A DNA stretch of 64,000 nt from Acidimicrobiales bacterium. Its GTDB lineage: Bacteria > Actinomycetota > Acidimicrobiia > Acidimicrobiales > MedAcidi-G1. The notes below the pieces were generated by a model. That model saw only the letters and a program-made list of their open reading frames with translations. It was not told the DNA's origin and did no database searches. Positions 8,493 to 17,650 of this stretch are shown here, piece by piece. The DNA is taken from contig JAAZZG010000004.1 in the NCBI GenBank assembly GCA_014237715.1, positions 124,001-188,000 of the forward strand. The letters are read 5' to 3'. A program made the translations under genes and the position numbers. Each line of letters opens with the position of its first letter. Position 1 is the stretch's first letter.

Positions 8493-8831
8493 ATGTCAGA
8501 TGCAGCGGCGAACCTGTACGTCGACTCACAGGAGATGCGGTGGGTGGACGACGTCCTCTGCCGGGACAAGAGCGACCTGTTCTTCGCCCCCTTCGCCGAG
8601 CGTCCCGAGGCCCGGGTCCGGCGCGAGGCCCGAGCAGCGCAACTCTGCGCTGCCTGCCCGGCCATGGAATCCTGCAAGCAGCATGCCCGCGAGAACCGCG
8701 AGCTCGGATTCTGGGGTGGCGAGTCGGAGGCCGAACGGGCCACGGCCGGCTTTGCTCCTACCACACCGATCATCGGTCGACGGCAGGTGGCCGCCCGTCG
8801 AGCCGCCGCGGCACTGGCTGAGGTCGGCTGA
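8493..8831 (+). CDS. WhiB-family iron-sulfur transcriptional regulator
   Basis: A 112-residue Wbl protein, a family essentially restricted to Actinobacteria and their phages. The four cluster ligands are Cys23, Cys52, Cys55 and Cys61 (the last three in CAACPAMESC). The turn motif is GFWGGESEAER, and the tail is Arg/Ala-rich. Wbl proteins carry a 4Fe-4S cluster, usually act with the housekeeping sigma factor, and regulate growth, division or redox responses. The start is supported by AGGGAG ahead of the ATG. It is monocistronic: the next gene is convergent. Which Wbl subclass it belongs to cannot be decided from this window. Confidence 0.96.
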   Translation: MSDAAANLYVDSQEMRWVDDVLCRDKSDLFFAPFAERPEARVRREARAAQLCAACPAMESCKQHARENRELGFWGGESEAERATAGFAPTTPIIGRRQVAARRAAAALAEVG

Positions 8832-8875
8832 CTCTTTTCCTGAACGACGGGTTTCGCGGGCCACGAGCCCCGCGA

Positions 8876-9661
8876 CTACAGGCCCCGGAACCCTCCGCCG
8901 TCGACGACCACCGTCTGACCGGTCACGTGGCGGGACAGATCCCCGGCCAGGAACACCGCCACCGGACCCACGTCATCGACTGGGTCGCCGATTCGGCCCA
9001 GCGGCGCCCGGGCTACCAACCGTTCGCCCAGTGACGGGTCGTGGCGGATAGCACCGGCCAGCGCAGGGGTCATGGCCACCGGCGCGATGCAGTTGACCCG
9101 GATTCCGTCTGGGCCCCATTCAGCGGCCAGTCCCTTGGCGAATCCCCGTTGGGCGGCCTTGGCCATGGCGTAGAGCGGGCGGGCTTCGCTCCCCTCCATG
9201 CCGGCTGCCGAGGTCAGTAGGACGAGTGACCCGCCGGTCGCCTGCAGGTGGGGATGGGCAATGCGGGCACAGTCGTAGGACGCCCGGACCGACGTGGCAG
9301 CCAGTGTGGCCCAGCCCTCGTTGGTGGCTTCCTCCAACGGACCGACGGCCGAGCCATCCAGCGCGTTGTGGATGAGGCAGTCCAGCCGACCCAGCTTCTC
9401 CGCTGTGGAGAGCACTGCAGCGGCGATCTCGGCGGGCACCGTCACGTCACACCGGACCCAGGAAGCCTGCAGGCCCTCAGCTCGAAGCCCGACAGCGGCG
9501 GCTTCGCCCGTCTCGGATCGTCGGCTGGCCAGGACCACCGATGCGCCGTGGCGGGCCATGGCGGTGGCGAGGCCCAGGCCTATGCCGGCTCCGCCGCCGG
9601 TGACCAGAGCCACCCGTCCGTCCAGCAGCCCGGCGCCCGATGGTGAGGTCGACGCGTTCAC
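8876..9661 (-). CDS. Short-chain dehydrogenase/reductase, FabG-like, catalytic partner of adjacent SDR
   Basis: A classical SDR of 261 residues with intact machinery: VALVTGGGAGIGLGLA for NAD(P), the catalytic serine region LVLLTSAAG, YAMAK as the YxxxK pair, and the C-terminal VTGQTVVVDGGGF. It starts with GTG at 9661, whose GTGA overlaps the stop of the preceding SDR-like gene, so the two are translationally coupled. It is expected to oxidise or reduce a hydroxyacyl-CoA or alcohol. The coupling to a degenerate SDR suggests a heteromeric enzyme. Confidence 0.88.
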   Translation of the reverse strand: MNASTSPSGAGLLDGRVALVTGGGAGIGLGLATAMARHGASVVLASRRSETGEAAAVGLRAEGLQASWVRCDVTVPAEIAAAVLSTAEKLGRLDCLIHNALDGSAVGPLEEATNEGWATLAATSVRASYDCARIAHPHLQATGGSLVLLTSAAGMEGSEARPLYAMAKAAQRGFAKGLAAEWGPDGIRVNCIAPVAMTPALAGAIRHDPSLGERLVARAPLGRIGDPVDDVGPVAVFLAGDLSRHVTGQTVVVDGGGFRGL

Positions 9662-10356
9662 GGGGCCATCCAGGAACCGCCGTCGGCCACCAGTGTCCCG
9701 CCGGTGGCGAATCGGCTCCTGGGGTCGGCCAGCAGGTCGACCAGAGAGGCCACGTCGGTGGTCACGTCACCCGGCCCTCCGAGTGCCGGTGGGGACAATG
9801 ATCCCTCGTCGGGCGGTCCCGATCCGTCGAAGAGAAGCGTTGGTGACACGGCCAGCACGGCAGTGGTGCACGACGATCCCCACTGCCTGGCCGCTCCCTT
9901 GGCCAGTGCCCGGATGCCCTCGCCGGCAGCGCTGACGCCCACGAATCCGGCGCTTCCACCCAGCGCCGTCGTGGGGAGTATCCACACCAGTCGGCGGGGC
10001 CCGCTTTCAGGCCCAGGGTCGCCCAGATCGACAAGGTTGCCGACGGCCCGGGCCACGCCGATGGCCTCCACCATCGGGGCCTCACACGCCGCGGCCCAGG
10101 CATCCGGCTCCTGGTCGTTGATGGCTACCGGGCCATCGGTGACCGCCGGGACATGGACCACCAGATCGGGAACGCCCAGCAGGCCGACGGCTGCTCGAAG
10201 GCCCGGTTCGACGGCGTCGAGCTCCGGGGACTCCCCAGCGGAGACCGACCGATCCCGGTCCGGCTCGACCGTGGCGGTGGCGTGGCCGCGGGCGTCGAGT
10301 CCTTCGACGAGGGCGTCGACGAACGGGCCTGATCCGATAAGCAGGGTCCGGATCAG
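9658..10356 (-). CDS. Degenerate SDR-like protein (lost catalytic motifs), coupled to active SDR
   Basis: The open frame runs from just after glutamate dehydrogenase to 9658. The first GTG is at 10161, but that start would remove the N-terminal Rossmann unit. The frame reads back through LLIGSGPFVDALVEGLDARG to about 10356, where a CTG overlaps the preceding TGA; the start is therefore uncertain. The C-terminus GGTLVADGGSWMAP and the helix IRALAKGAARQWG are clearly SDR. The glycine motif is reduced to IGSG, and the YxxxK residues are replaced (VSAAGEG), so catalysis is unlikely. Pairs of inactive and active SDRs forming heterotetramers are known (BbsCD of anaerobic toluene degradation). It may play that structural role for the SDR that overlaps its end. 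Confidence 0.65.
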   Translation of the reverse strand: MIRTLLIGSGPFVDALVEGLDARGHATATVEPDRDRSVSAGESPELDAVEPGLRAAVGLLGVPDLVVHVPAVTDGPVAINDQEPDAWAAACEAPMVEAIGVARAVGNLVDLGDPGPESGPRRLVWILPTTALGGSAGFVGVSAAGEGIRALAKGAARQWGSSCTTAVLAVSPTLLFDGSGPPDEGSLSPPALGGPGDVTTDVASLVDLLADPRSRFATGGTLVADGGSWMAP

Positions 10357-11621
10357 GGGAAGATGCCCCGCTGCCCGTAGACCACCTGAAGGCGCCGCAG
10401 CGCCACCGCGTAGGCGGCGTCCCGACGCGAACTCACCTCGAGTTCGGCCCGCAGGTCAACCACGGCGTCACACGCCTTCCACAGGGTCTCACGCAACCTG
10501 AAGTCCACGTCGTCCAGGTCCCAGCGTTCGGCCGACCGGTTCTGCAGCCACTCGAAGTATGAGACCACGACACCACCGGCGTTGACGAGGATGTCGGGCA
10601 GTACGTCGATGTCCCGTTGGGCGAGGATTTTCTCGGCATCCGGCGTCGTTGGCCCGTTAGCTGCCTCGACGATGACCTTGGCCTGGATCCGGCCCGCGTT
10701 GTCTGCGGTGATCTGGTTCTCGAGGGCGGCGGGGACGACGATGTCGGCCGGCACGGTCCAGAAGTCATCGGTGTCGATCCACATGCCACCCGGAAATCCA
10801 GCCACCGAGCCTCGCTCGCTGACCCAGTCGGTCAACTCGAAGGCGTCGATGCCGTCCTCGTCGGCCACTGTGCCGGCATGGTCGGACACGGCCACCACCC
10901 TGGCGCCGTGCACCTGGAGGATGCGGGCCGTGGCACTGCCCACGTTGCCGAAGCCCTGGATGCTGACGGTGGCGCCTGCCAGGTCGAAGCCGACCTCGTC
11001 GGCCCAGTGCTGGAGGCAGAACACCACGCCCTGGCCGGTGGCCTTTTCGCGTCCCGGGCTTCCGCCGGTCTCCAGCGTCTTGCCGGTCACGATGCGCTTG
11101 ACGTTCTGACGCTCGGTGACGCCGGTGGAATTGGCGTAGGTGTCCATCATCCAGACCATCGACTGGGCGTTGGACCCCAGGTCGGGCGCCGGAATGTCGT
11201 GGTCGGGACCGATGTTGCCGCCCAGAGCGTGGGTGAAGCGTCGGACGACCCGCTCCAGCTCGTCGGGCTCGAGTCCGCCGGGGTCGAACGAGATGCCGCC
11301 CTTGGCTCCGCCGAACGGGATGTCACACAGAGCCGACTTCCACGTCATCCACGAAGCCAGGGCCTTGACCTCGTCGAGGTCGACCATGGGGTGGAATCGG
11401 ACTCCGCCCTTGTAGGGACCCAGCAGATTGGAATGTTGGATGCGGTAGCCCCGGAAAACCCGGTAGGTCCCGTCGTTGAGACGCACCGGGAAGTTCACGA
11501 TGATCTCGTTCTTGGGCTGGGAGAGGATCGACCGCAGATCGTCGGAGAGGTCGATCAGGTCGGCGCCACGATTGAACTGGTCCAGCGCGGTGGCGAACAG
11601 GCTGGTTTGGGAATCGGACAT
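10353..11621 (-). CDS. gdhA: Glutamate dehydrogenase (Glu/Leu/Phe/Val dehydrogenase family)
   Basis: A 422-residue glutamate dehydrogenase of the hexameric short type, interconverting glutamate with 2-oxoglutarate and ammonia. YKGGVRFHP, the catalytic Lys segment GGAKGGISFDP, and DIPAPDLGS are intact. The Rossmann part has VSIQGFGNVGSATA. The ATG at 11621 follows GGAGGG. The closing YGQRGIFP and total length match the family. The SDR pair follows immediately downstream with overlapping ends, so an operon is likely. Coenzyme preference (NAD or NADP) is not assigned. Confidence 0.93.
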   Translation of the reverse strand: MSDSQTSLFATALDQFNRGADLIDLSDDLRSILSQPKNEIIVNFPVRLNDGTYRVFRGYRIQHSNLLGPYKGGVRFHPMVDLDEVKALASWMTWKSALCDIPFGGAKGGISFDPGGLEPDELERVVRRFTHALGGNIGPDHDIPAPDLGSNAQSMVWMMDTYANSTGVTERQNVKRIVTGKTLETGGSPGREKATGQGVVFCLQHWADEVGFDLAGATVSIQGFGNVGSATARILQVHGARVVAVSDHAGTVADEDGIDAFELTDWVSERGSVAGFPGGMWIDTDDFWTVPADIVVPAALENQITADNAGRIQAKVIVEAANGPTTPDAEKILAQRDIDVLPDILVNAGGVVVSYFEWLQNRSAERWDLDDVDFRLRETLWKACDAVVDLRAELEVSSRRDAAYAVALRRLQVVYGQRGIFP

Positions 11622-11679
11622 GGGGAGACCCTCCGGGTCTGACGAGGATCGCCGTTGACCCCCGGGCTCTCCGGCGACG

Positions 11680-14079
11680 CTAGCGGCCCCGGACTCGCCC
11701 CATCAGGAGAAGAGCGGTGATCCGCGGTGCGACGGCCACCAGCAGGCCACCGGCGGCCATGCAGATCGCCGCCGTCAACCAGACCGAGCCGGATGGGACG
11801 ACCAACTCGAAGTAGTCGCGTGCGAACGGCCACGCCATAGTCACCGCGTAGAGCCCACCCATGGCGGCGGCCAGGGCCAACTTCCAGGGGCGGAGCGGTC
11901 GACTGATCCCCAGGAGGATGGCTAGCCCCACCCCGAGAAGGGTCAGGGTGGCTGCAGTGCGGGCCTCGGCCAACGAGGCATCCGACCGGCGAACCACCTC
12001 GTAACAGACGAACGTGGCAGCCGACGCGGCCACCCCGGCGGGCAGGGACCATCGCAGGACCCGGGGGAGGAAGCCGGGCCGCACCAGGGAGTCGTCGGGC
12101 GCCAGCGCCAGGAAGAAACCGGGAAGGCCGATCGACACGGTGCCGATGAGGGTGAGCTGCTTGGGTAGGAACGGGAACGGCACGCCGAACAGTCCGACGA
12201 GGACGGTCAGCAGCACGGCGTAGGTGGCCTTGGTGAGGAAGAGGTTGGCCACCCGCTCGATGTTGTTAATAACCCGACGGCCCTCGGCCACCACCCGGGG
12301 CAGCGTCGAGAACCGATCGTCGAGGAGCACCAGCTGGGCGACAGCCCGGGACGCCGAACTCCCGGAGCCCATGGCGATTCCCATGTCGGCATCCTTGAGG
12401 GCCAGGACGTCGTTGACACCATCGCCCGTCATGGCCACCGTCCGGCCACGGGACTGCAGGGCGCGGACCATGGCCTGCTTCTGGTGGGGCGTAACCCGTC
12501 CGAACACCGAGCGGTCAACCAGGTCGCCGGTCAGGGCCTCAGCCAGCATTTCGGGGTCGTCGGGCAGGGTGCGGGCATCCACACCTTCCTCGGCACCGGG
12601 AATACCGGCACGTCGGGCCACGGCAGCCACGGTGGCCGGATGGTCGCCCGAGATGACCTTCAGGTCCAGACCCTGTTCGACGAACCAGGCGAGGATCTCC
12701 GGCACCTCGGCCTTGACTGTGTCGGTGAGCAACACCAGGCACAGGGGAAGTCGGGCTGACGGGAGTTCGTCGGTGGGGGCGTCGGGGTCGTAACTCGATC
12801 GGGTCACGACGAGGACCCGGTGTCCGTCATCGGCCAGTTCGGCTACCCGGTCACGAGCCACGGACCACTCGCCGACGGGTAGTAGCACGTCGGGGGCGCC
12901 CAGATGGTGGACGACCCGAGAGGCATCATCGAGCCCGAGGGGAGCGAAGGTCGCGGCAGCCCACTTCCGGGCTGAGGAGAACGGCACGGCGTCGATCACC
13001 GTCCAGCCGGGGTTGGGCAGGGCAGTGGCCAGTGCGGCCAGAGTGGGATTGGGTGACGGGTCGGTGCCCGCCATGGCACCGACGGCTGCCGCAGCATCGG
13101 CGGCCGTAGTCGCGCCGATGACCTCCAGGTCGGCCAGGGAGATCTCGCCGGTGGTGATGGTGCCCGTCTTGTCGAGGCACAGGGTGTCGACCCGGGCCAA
13201 GAGTTCGACCGAGGCCAACTCTCGAGCCAGTGCCCGACGCCGGGCGAGGGCGATCACCCCGACGATGAACGAGAGGCTGGTGAGGAGCACCAGGCCATCG
13301 GGGACCATGGCCACCGCTGCGGCCACCGTGCCTCGCAAGGCTTCCTGCCACAGGTCCTCGGTGACCAGCAGGCGCAGAAGCAACAGCCCGGCGGCCGGGG
13401 GAATAACCATGGTCAGCCAACGAAGGACTAGGTCCACTCCGGATCGCAGCTCGCTGCCCACCAAGGTGAAGCGCCGGGCCTCCTCGGCCAGAGTGGCGGC
13501 GTACGAACCGCTTCCGATGTGGGTGGCCCGGTAGAGGCCCGAGCCGGCCGAGACGAAACTCCCGGAGAGCACCTCGTCGCCGACCGCCTTATCCACCGGA
13601 TCGGCCTCTCCGGTCAGGAGCGACTCGTCGACCTCTAGCCCGGCAGCATCGACCACAGTGCCGTCGACCACCACCTGATCGCCGGGAGATAGCAACAGCA
13701 GGTCGTCGGCCACCACGCCGGAGACCGCGAGGTCAAGGGTGCCACCGTCACGGATCACCCGAGCCCTCGGTGCCGACAACACGGTCAGTTCAGTGAGAGT
13801 CCGTCGCGCTTTGAGTTCCTGGAGGGTTCCGATCACGCTGTTGGAGATGATGACGCCGGCGAACAGGGCGTCGCCCGGGAAGCCGGCCACCAGGATCAGC
13901 ACGAGGAGCGCCCCCATGATGGCGTTGACGGGAGTGAGGACGTTGGCTCGGAGGATTTCGCCGGTGGTGCGAACCGGCGCGTCGGGCACGTTGTTGACCA
14001 GGCCACCGGCCACTCGGTCGGCCACCTCCCCGGCGGTCAGTCCGTTGGTCAGGTCCTGCATGGCCGTCTCAGCATCCAC
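11680..14079 (-). CDS. P-type cation-transporting ATPase, CtpE-like
   Basis: A 799-residue membrane pump starting at GTG 14079. The actuator motif LLTGEADPV, the transmembrane PDGLVLLTS segment before the phosphorylation site, the phosphorylated Asp in DKTGTITTGE, and the hinge GDGVNDVLALKDADMGIAMG are all present. About ten hydrophobic spans are placed as in P2/P3-type pumps. Length and the membrane motif PDGLVLLTS resemble mycobacterial CtpE, described as a calcium transporter. The N-terminal heavy-metal domain and CPC motif of copper/zinc pumps are absent. The ion specificity is inferred, not proven. No regulator or partner gene is adjacent. Confidence 0.9.
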   Translation of the reverse strand: MDAETAMQDLTNGLTAGEVADRVAGGLVNNVPDAPVRTTGEILRANVLTPVNAIMGALLVLILVAGFPGDALFAGVIISNSVIGTLQELKARRTLTELTVLSAPRARVIRDGGTLDLAVSGVVADDLLLLSPGDQVVVDGTVVDAAGLEVDESLLTGEADPVDKAVGDEVLSGSFVSAGSGLYRATHIGSGSYAATLAEEARRFTLVGSELRSGVDLVLRWLTMVIPPAAGLLLLRLLVTEDLWQEALRGTVAAAVAMVPDGLVLLTSLSFIVGVIALARRRALARELASVELLARVDTLCLDKTGTITTGEISLADLEVIGATTAADAAAAVGAMAGTDPSPNPTLAALATALPNPGWTVIDAVPFSSARKWAAATFAPLGLDDASRVVHHLGAPDVLLPVGEWSVARDRVAELADDGHRVLVVTRSSYDPDAPTDELPSARLPLCLVLLTDTVKAEVPEILAWFVEQGLDLKVISGDHPATVAAVARRAGIPGAEEGVDARTLPDDPEMLAEALTGDLVDRSVFGRVTPHQKQAMVRALQSRGRTVAMTGDGVNDVLALKDADMGIAMGSGSSASRAVAQLVLLDDRFSTLPRVVAEGRRVINNIERVANLFLTKATYAVLLTVLVGLFGVPFPFLPKQLTLIGTVSIGLPGFFLALAPDDSLVRPGFLPRVLRWSLPAGVAASAATFVCYEVVRRSDASLAEARTAATLTLLGVGLAILLGISRPLRPWKLALAAAMGGLYAVTMAWPFARDYFELVVPSGSVWLTAAICMAAGGLLVAVAPRITALLLMGRVRGR

Positions 14080-14175
14080 GAGCGCCGATGGTACGCGGAC
14101 GCCCCGGGATTGGCTGCGCCGGAATTGGAAGACTTGGGAGATAAGGCCTTGGGTGGCGGGTCTGATGCCCGGCGA

Positions 14176-14952
14176 TCAGGTTCGGGTGTCGGTGAATACA
14201 TAGCCATTTTCGACGAGGGTGAGGCGGTGGCGGGGTCCCTCGATGGAAGGGTCGTTGACCTCGTACCCGGCGTCGCCGGTCCACATGGCAACCGGTCCGT
14301 CATCGGTCCGGGCCATGTGCGTCTCGTAGAACGGTGGATCCTCTGCGTCGAGGACCTCGAGGGCCTCGGCCACCGTGGCAAACGACGTCAGGCGGTGCAG
14401 AGTCATCCATGTCGGTGGAGCCAGTTCGATGTCGCCGCAGTCGCGTCGGTCCAGGGCGTCGATGGGACGCATCCACTCGTGTTCGATGATCTCGCCGTCG
14501 TCGATGGCAACCGCCGAGACCGGACCCTCATGGCGCGCCGCGAAGAAGAAGGTGGCGAACCGTTTCGGCATGACGGGAGGCGGAACCCAGTGGGCGAACC
14601 AGACGAATGCCGCCGGATCCACGGCGACCGATGCCTCTTCAGCTGCCTCGCGGGCCGCAGCAGCTGCCGCAGTAGCCAGTTCGTCGGTCGCCCCGTCATC
14701 GCAGACGACTTGATCGGAAGCATCGATCTTCCCGCCGGGAAAGACCCACATGCCACCGAAGGCGATCTGGGAGTTCTTGCGGAGCATGAGGGCCTCGATG
14801 CCCGCATCCCCGTCGCTCAGCACCACCACGGTGGCTGCCGGGATTAGCACGGAATCACCGTGCTCGGCGTGGTGCCTCGCATAGGCGTCGTAACGCCGGT
14901 GGTCGCGGTGATGGCCGGCGTCGTCGCTGATCGAGGCGTCGGTGCCGGTCAT
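14176..14952 (-). CDS. Nudix hydrolase (NUDT7/19-like)
   Basis: A 258-residue hydrolase that cleaves a nucleoside diphosphate linked to another moiety. The Nudix box is split by an insertion: GGMWVFPGGKIDASD, then after about 20 residues AAAREAAEEASVAV with the metal-binding REAAEE. This longer spacing and the C-terminal extension are typical of CoA- or acyl-CoA-cleaving NUDT7/19-type enzymes. Its ATG overlaps the stop of the upstream CoA-transferase by four bases, which fits a role in CoA ester metabolism, but no substrate is proven. Confidence 0.85.
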   Translation of the reverse strand: MTGTDASISDDAGHHRDHRRYDAYARHHAEHGDSVLIPAATVVVLSDGDAGIEALMLRKNSQIAFGGMWVFPGGKIDASDQVVCDDGATDELATAAAAAAREAAEEASVAVDPAAFVWFAHWVPPPVMPKRFATFFFAARHEGPVSAVAIDDGEIIEHEWMRPIDALDRRDCGDIELAPPTWMTLHRLTSFATVAEALEVLDAEDPPFYETHMARTDDGPVAMWTGDAGYEVNDPSIEGPRHRLTLVENGYVFTDTRT

Positions 14953-16136
14953 CGGATCACCCCGGCCGCCCGGAGTTCGTCGATCCGCTCACCCCGTCCG
15001 GTCTCGGTGATCACCTCGTCGGAATGCTGGCCGAGGGTGGGTGCGCCGGGTTCCCGGAGTACCGCCGGGGTTCCGTGGAACCGGGCCGGCACCCGATGGT
15101 GGCGGACCCGACCAGCCGCCGGATGGTCGAACTCGGTAAACAGGCCGTTGGCCACCACCTGGGGATCGTCGATCACCTCCTCGACAGCTCGCACCAAGCC
15201 GAACGGCACCTGATTGTCGTCCAGGCGGGTTTCGGCCTCGGCGACGGTCATGCGGGTGGCGTTTACGCGGACCTCCCGGTGGACGGCCATCGACTTGTGG
15301 CGGTTGGCTGCCCGGTCGCGGATGGTGGCCAGATCGGGGTCCGAGCTGTCGACCCGCAAGGCCCGTGCCAGCCCGTGGAACTCGTCGTCGGCGGGGACGG
15401 CGATCGCCGCGAATCCGCCATCGAAGGCAAACGGTGTGTTGTTGGCTGCCACCGACTGGGGCCCCGAGTGGTCGCCCTCCAGGATGACCTCGTGGTCGGC
15501 GCCGTCTACGAAGAGGAAGGCAATGGAGGCATCCAGCATCGACAGTTCGATGTGCTGGCCCCCCGCTCCGCGCTCGCGGGCGAACAGGGCGGCGGTAATT
15601 GCCTGACAGGCGGTGTAGGCGGTGATCTTGTCGCACACCAGTTGTTTGAGGAACCGGGGCTGGTCGTCGTTCAGGCCGGTCTGGTTGGCGGCTAGACCGG
15701 AATGCGCCTGGATCACCGTGTCGTAGACCCTTCGGTGGCTGTACGGGCCGTCGGGGCCGAAGCCGGTCAAGTCGGCGTAGACGATGTCGGGTCTGATGGC
15801 CGCTACCTCGTCGTAGGTGATGCCGAGCCGCTCGGCGACACCGGGCCGGAAGTTCTGGACGAGCACGTCGGCCTCGGAAATGAGGTCATCCAGGATGGCC
15901 TGACCCTCGGCCTGTCGCAGGTCGAGCACCAGCGACCGCTTTCCCCGGTTGGCCACCTGGAACATGGCCGAGATGCCACCGACCGTCGATCCGAGCCATC
16001 GCACGACGTCGCCGTCCGGAGCCTGTTCGACCTTGATGCAATCGGCACCTTGGTCGACGAGCATTCCTGCTGCCAGGGGGCCGGTTAGGGCGACGGAGAG
16101 ATCGACGATTCGAATGCCGTCGAGGGGGCCGGGCAT
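14949..16136 (-). CDS. Class III (CaiB/BaiF) CoA-transferase
   Basis: A family III CoA-transferase of 395 residues from the ATG at 16136 (MPGPLDGIRIVDLSVALTGP). A GTG at 16202 would add 22 unconserved residues and is rejected. MFQVANRGKRSLVLDLR and VLVQNFRPGVAERLGITYD are classic family segments. KITAYTACQAITAALFARER and QHIELSMLDA follow. The probable nucleophile Asp is in RVYDTVIQAHSGLAANQTG or close by. It would transfer CoA between carboxylic acids in a degradation pathway. The Nudix gene starts inside its stop codon, so the two are coupled. The SDR on the other strand diverges from the same 119-base gap. Confidence 0.88.
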   Translation of the reverse strand: MPGPLDGIRIVDLSVALTGPLAAGMLVDQGADCIKVEQAPDGDVVRWLGSTVGGISAMFQVANRGKRSLVLDLRQAEGQAILDDLISEADVLVQNFRPGVAERLGITYDEVAAIRPDIVYADLTGFGPDGPYSHRRVYDTVIQAHSGLAANQTGLNDDQPRFLKQLVCDKITAYTACQAITAALFARERGAGGQHIELSMLDASIAFLFVDGADHEVILEGDHSGPQSVAANNTPFAFDGGFAAIAVPADDEFHGLARALRVDSSDPDLATIRDRAANRHKSMAVHREVRVNATRMTVAEAETRLDDNQVPFGLVRAVEEVIDDPQVVANGLFTEFDHPAAGRVRHHRVPARFHGTPAVLREPGAPTLGQHSDEVITETGRGERIDELRAAGVIR

Positions 16137-16255
16137 GGGGTGACGGTAGTCGGGGTGCTGCTTGGGGGAGCAGCCGGAGACGGCCCGGACGGCTGGCGAC
16201 ACCTACGGTGCCCGTCGATGGCGGCTGTCGCGATGCCGTTCGGAGGGAGCAACCG

Positions 16256-17086
16256 ATGATCGAGGACCTGGATGGCCGGGTGGCCGTGGTGACCGGAGCA
16301 GCGTCGGGCATCGGCCTGGCCATGGTCGAGGCGTTTCTCGACCAGGGCATGTCGGTCGTGCTCTCCGACGTGGACGAATCTGCACTGGCCGTCCAGGTCG
16401 ACCGGTTGGCGGCTGCCGTCGGGTCGACCGACCGGGTCAGCGGCATGGTGTGCGACGTGGCCGACGCGGATGCTGTCACCGCCCTGGCTGACACAGCGTG
16501 GAGCCGTCACGGTGGCGTTCACGTGTTATGCAACAACGCGGGGGTCGGCCCGGCAGGCGCCATGTTGGACACCACGGCGTCGGAGTGGCGATGGACCTTC
16601 GAGGTCAACGTGCTGGGCGTGGCCCATGGCGTCCTTGCCTTCGCCCCACGGATGGTCGATGCCGGGGTCGGGCACATCGTGAACGTGGCTTCCCAGGCCG
16701 GTCTGATGACCACCGCGTTCCTCGGCATGTACGCGTCCAGCAAGCACGCGGTGGTGGGCCTGTCCGAGGCGCTCTACCGGGAGCTGGAACCCTCGCCGGT
16801 CGGCGTGTCGTGCCTGTGTCCCGAACTGGTGTCGACGGCCATCTTCGACGTGGCCCGTGTGCGGCCCGACTGGGTCGACGTTCATGAGACCAGTGAGGCC
16901 ACCCAGGGTTCGCTGGCCGAGATACTGGGTGAACGGGGGATCAGCACCGGACTGGTCGCTGACCGGGTGGTCGACGCGGTTCGCGACGGCCGGTTCTGGG
17001 TGTTCACCCACGACGTCACGGTGCCCGTAGCGGCTCGACGGTTCGAGGACCTTCAGGCAGGACGGAACCCGACGGACGCTCCCTGA
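16256..17086 (+). CDS. Short-chain dehydrogenase/reductase
   Basis: A classical SDR, 276 residues from the ATG at 16256, which sits 5 bases after a strong GGAGGGAGC. An upstream ATG at 16208 lacks such support. VAVVTGAASGIGLAM binds the cofactor, CNNAGVGPAG is the NNAG motif, VNVASQAG carries the Ser, and YASSKHAV supplies YxxxK. The C-terminal part (ELVSTAIFDVARVRPDW) resembles actinobacterial SDRs with a longer substrate loop and lacks the usual DGG end. The substrate is unknown. It is transcribed away from the CoA-transferase and Nudix pair. Confidence 0.87.
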   Translation: MIEDLDGRVAVVTGAASGIGLAMVEAFLDQGMSVVLSDVDESALAVQVDRLAAAVGSTDRVSGMVCDVADADAVTALADTAWSRHGGVHVLCNNAGVGPAGAMLDTTASEWRWTFEVNVLGVAHGVLAFAPRMVDAGVGHIVNVASQAGLMTTAFLGMYASSKHAVVGLSEALYRELEPSPVGVSCLCPELVSTAIFDVARVRPDWVDVHETSEATQGSLAEILGERGISTGLVADRVVDAVRDGRFWVFTHDVTVPVAARRFEDLQAGRNPTDAP

Positions 17087-17158
17087 CCGGCCTGGATTCC
17101 CAGTCAAGGCTGTGCCTGTTCCCCAGCCACCCAGCCCGGATCTAGAGAAAGCGTCGAA

Positions 17159-17575
17159 TCAGAAGGGAGTCCGGTCGAACCAGGCGCTCTCCTCGCGTAG
17201 GCAGCGGCTTCGCCACCCCTCGGCGGTCCGGACGAGGTCGTGGTGGTACCACCCGCCGGTGAACCAGGTTTCGCCGCCCGGCAGGCGCATCGGATTGTTG
17301 AACATGGCGGTCACCGTGGCCGAGTTGCCGTCGACAACCACGTCGACGTTGGAAACCAGATGCTGGGTCATCTCGAACATCTCCAGCGAGGTCGACAGGA
17401 ACTCGACGACCTCCTCGAGGTTCCCGGCGATCCCGCCGGCCGAGGTGTAGTCGATCACGGCGTCGGCGGTGAAGACGCTGCGGTAGCCGTCCCAGTCGCG
17501 ACTGTCCACCGCAGTGGCGTACCGGGTGAGGAGGTCCCCGATAGCGATTCGGTCGGCGAGAGCCTGCAGGTCCAT
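17159..17575 (-). CDS. SnoaL/NTF2-like fold protein
   Basis: A 138-residue protein of the SnoaL-like (NTF2) alpha-beta-barrel group. IGDLLTRYATAVDSRDWDGY and VFTADAVIDYTSAGG are the family's standard opening. MTQHLVSNVDVVVDGNSATV and a conserved Trp-rich strand (WFTGGWYHHDLVRTAEGWRI-like) follow. Members include dehydratases, isomerases and ring hydroxylase small subunits, so no reaction can be claimed. It lies divergently next to a cytochrome P450, with 75 bases between the starts, which suggests shared control and a role in the same steroid or aromatic pathway. Confidence 0.8.
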   Translation of the reverse strand: MDLQALADRIAIGDLLTRYATAVDSRDWDGYRSVFTADAVIDYTSAGGIAGNLEEVVEFLSTSLEMFEMTQHLVSNVDVVVDGNSATVTAMFNNPMRLPGGETWFTGGWYHHDLVRTAEGWRSRCLREESAWFDRTPF

Positions 17576-17650
17576 GGGGGAAACCTAGAACTGAGATCGG
17601 ATGGATGCCGGATCGGGCCCGGGCCCAATCCCGTGCCTATGGTCTCGCCC

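Noticed and set aside
17240-17650. N-terminal extension of the P450 to 17240
   Set aside because: It is antisense to the SnoaL-like gene, and the extra residues show no P450 character; the ATG at 17651 gives a normal start.
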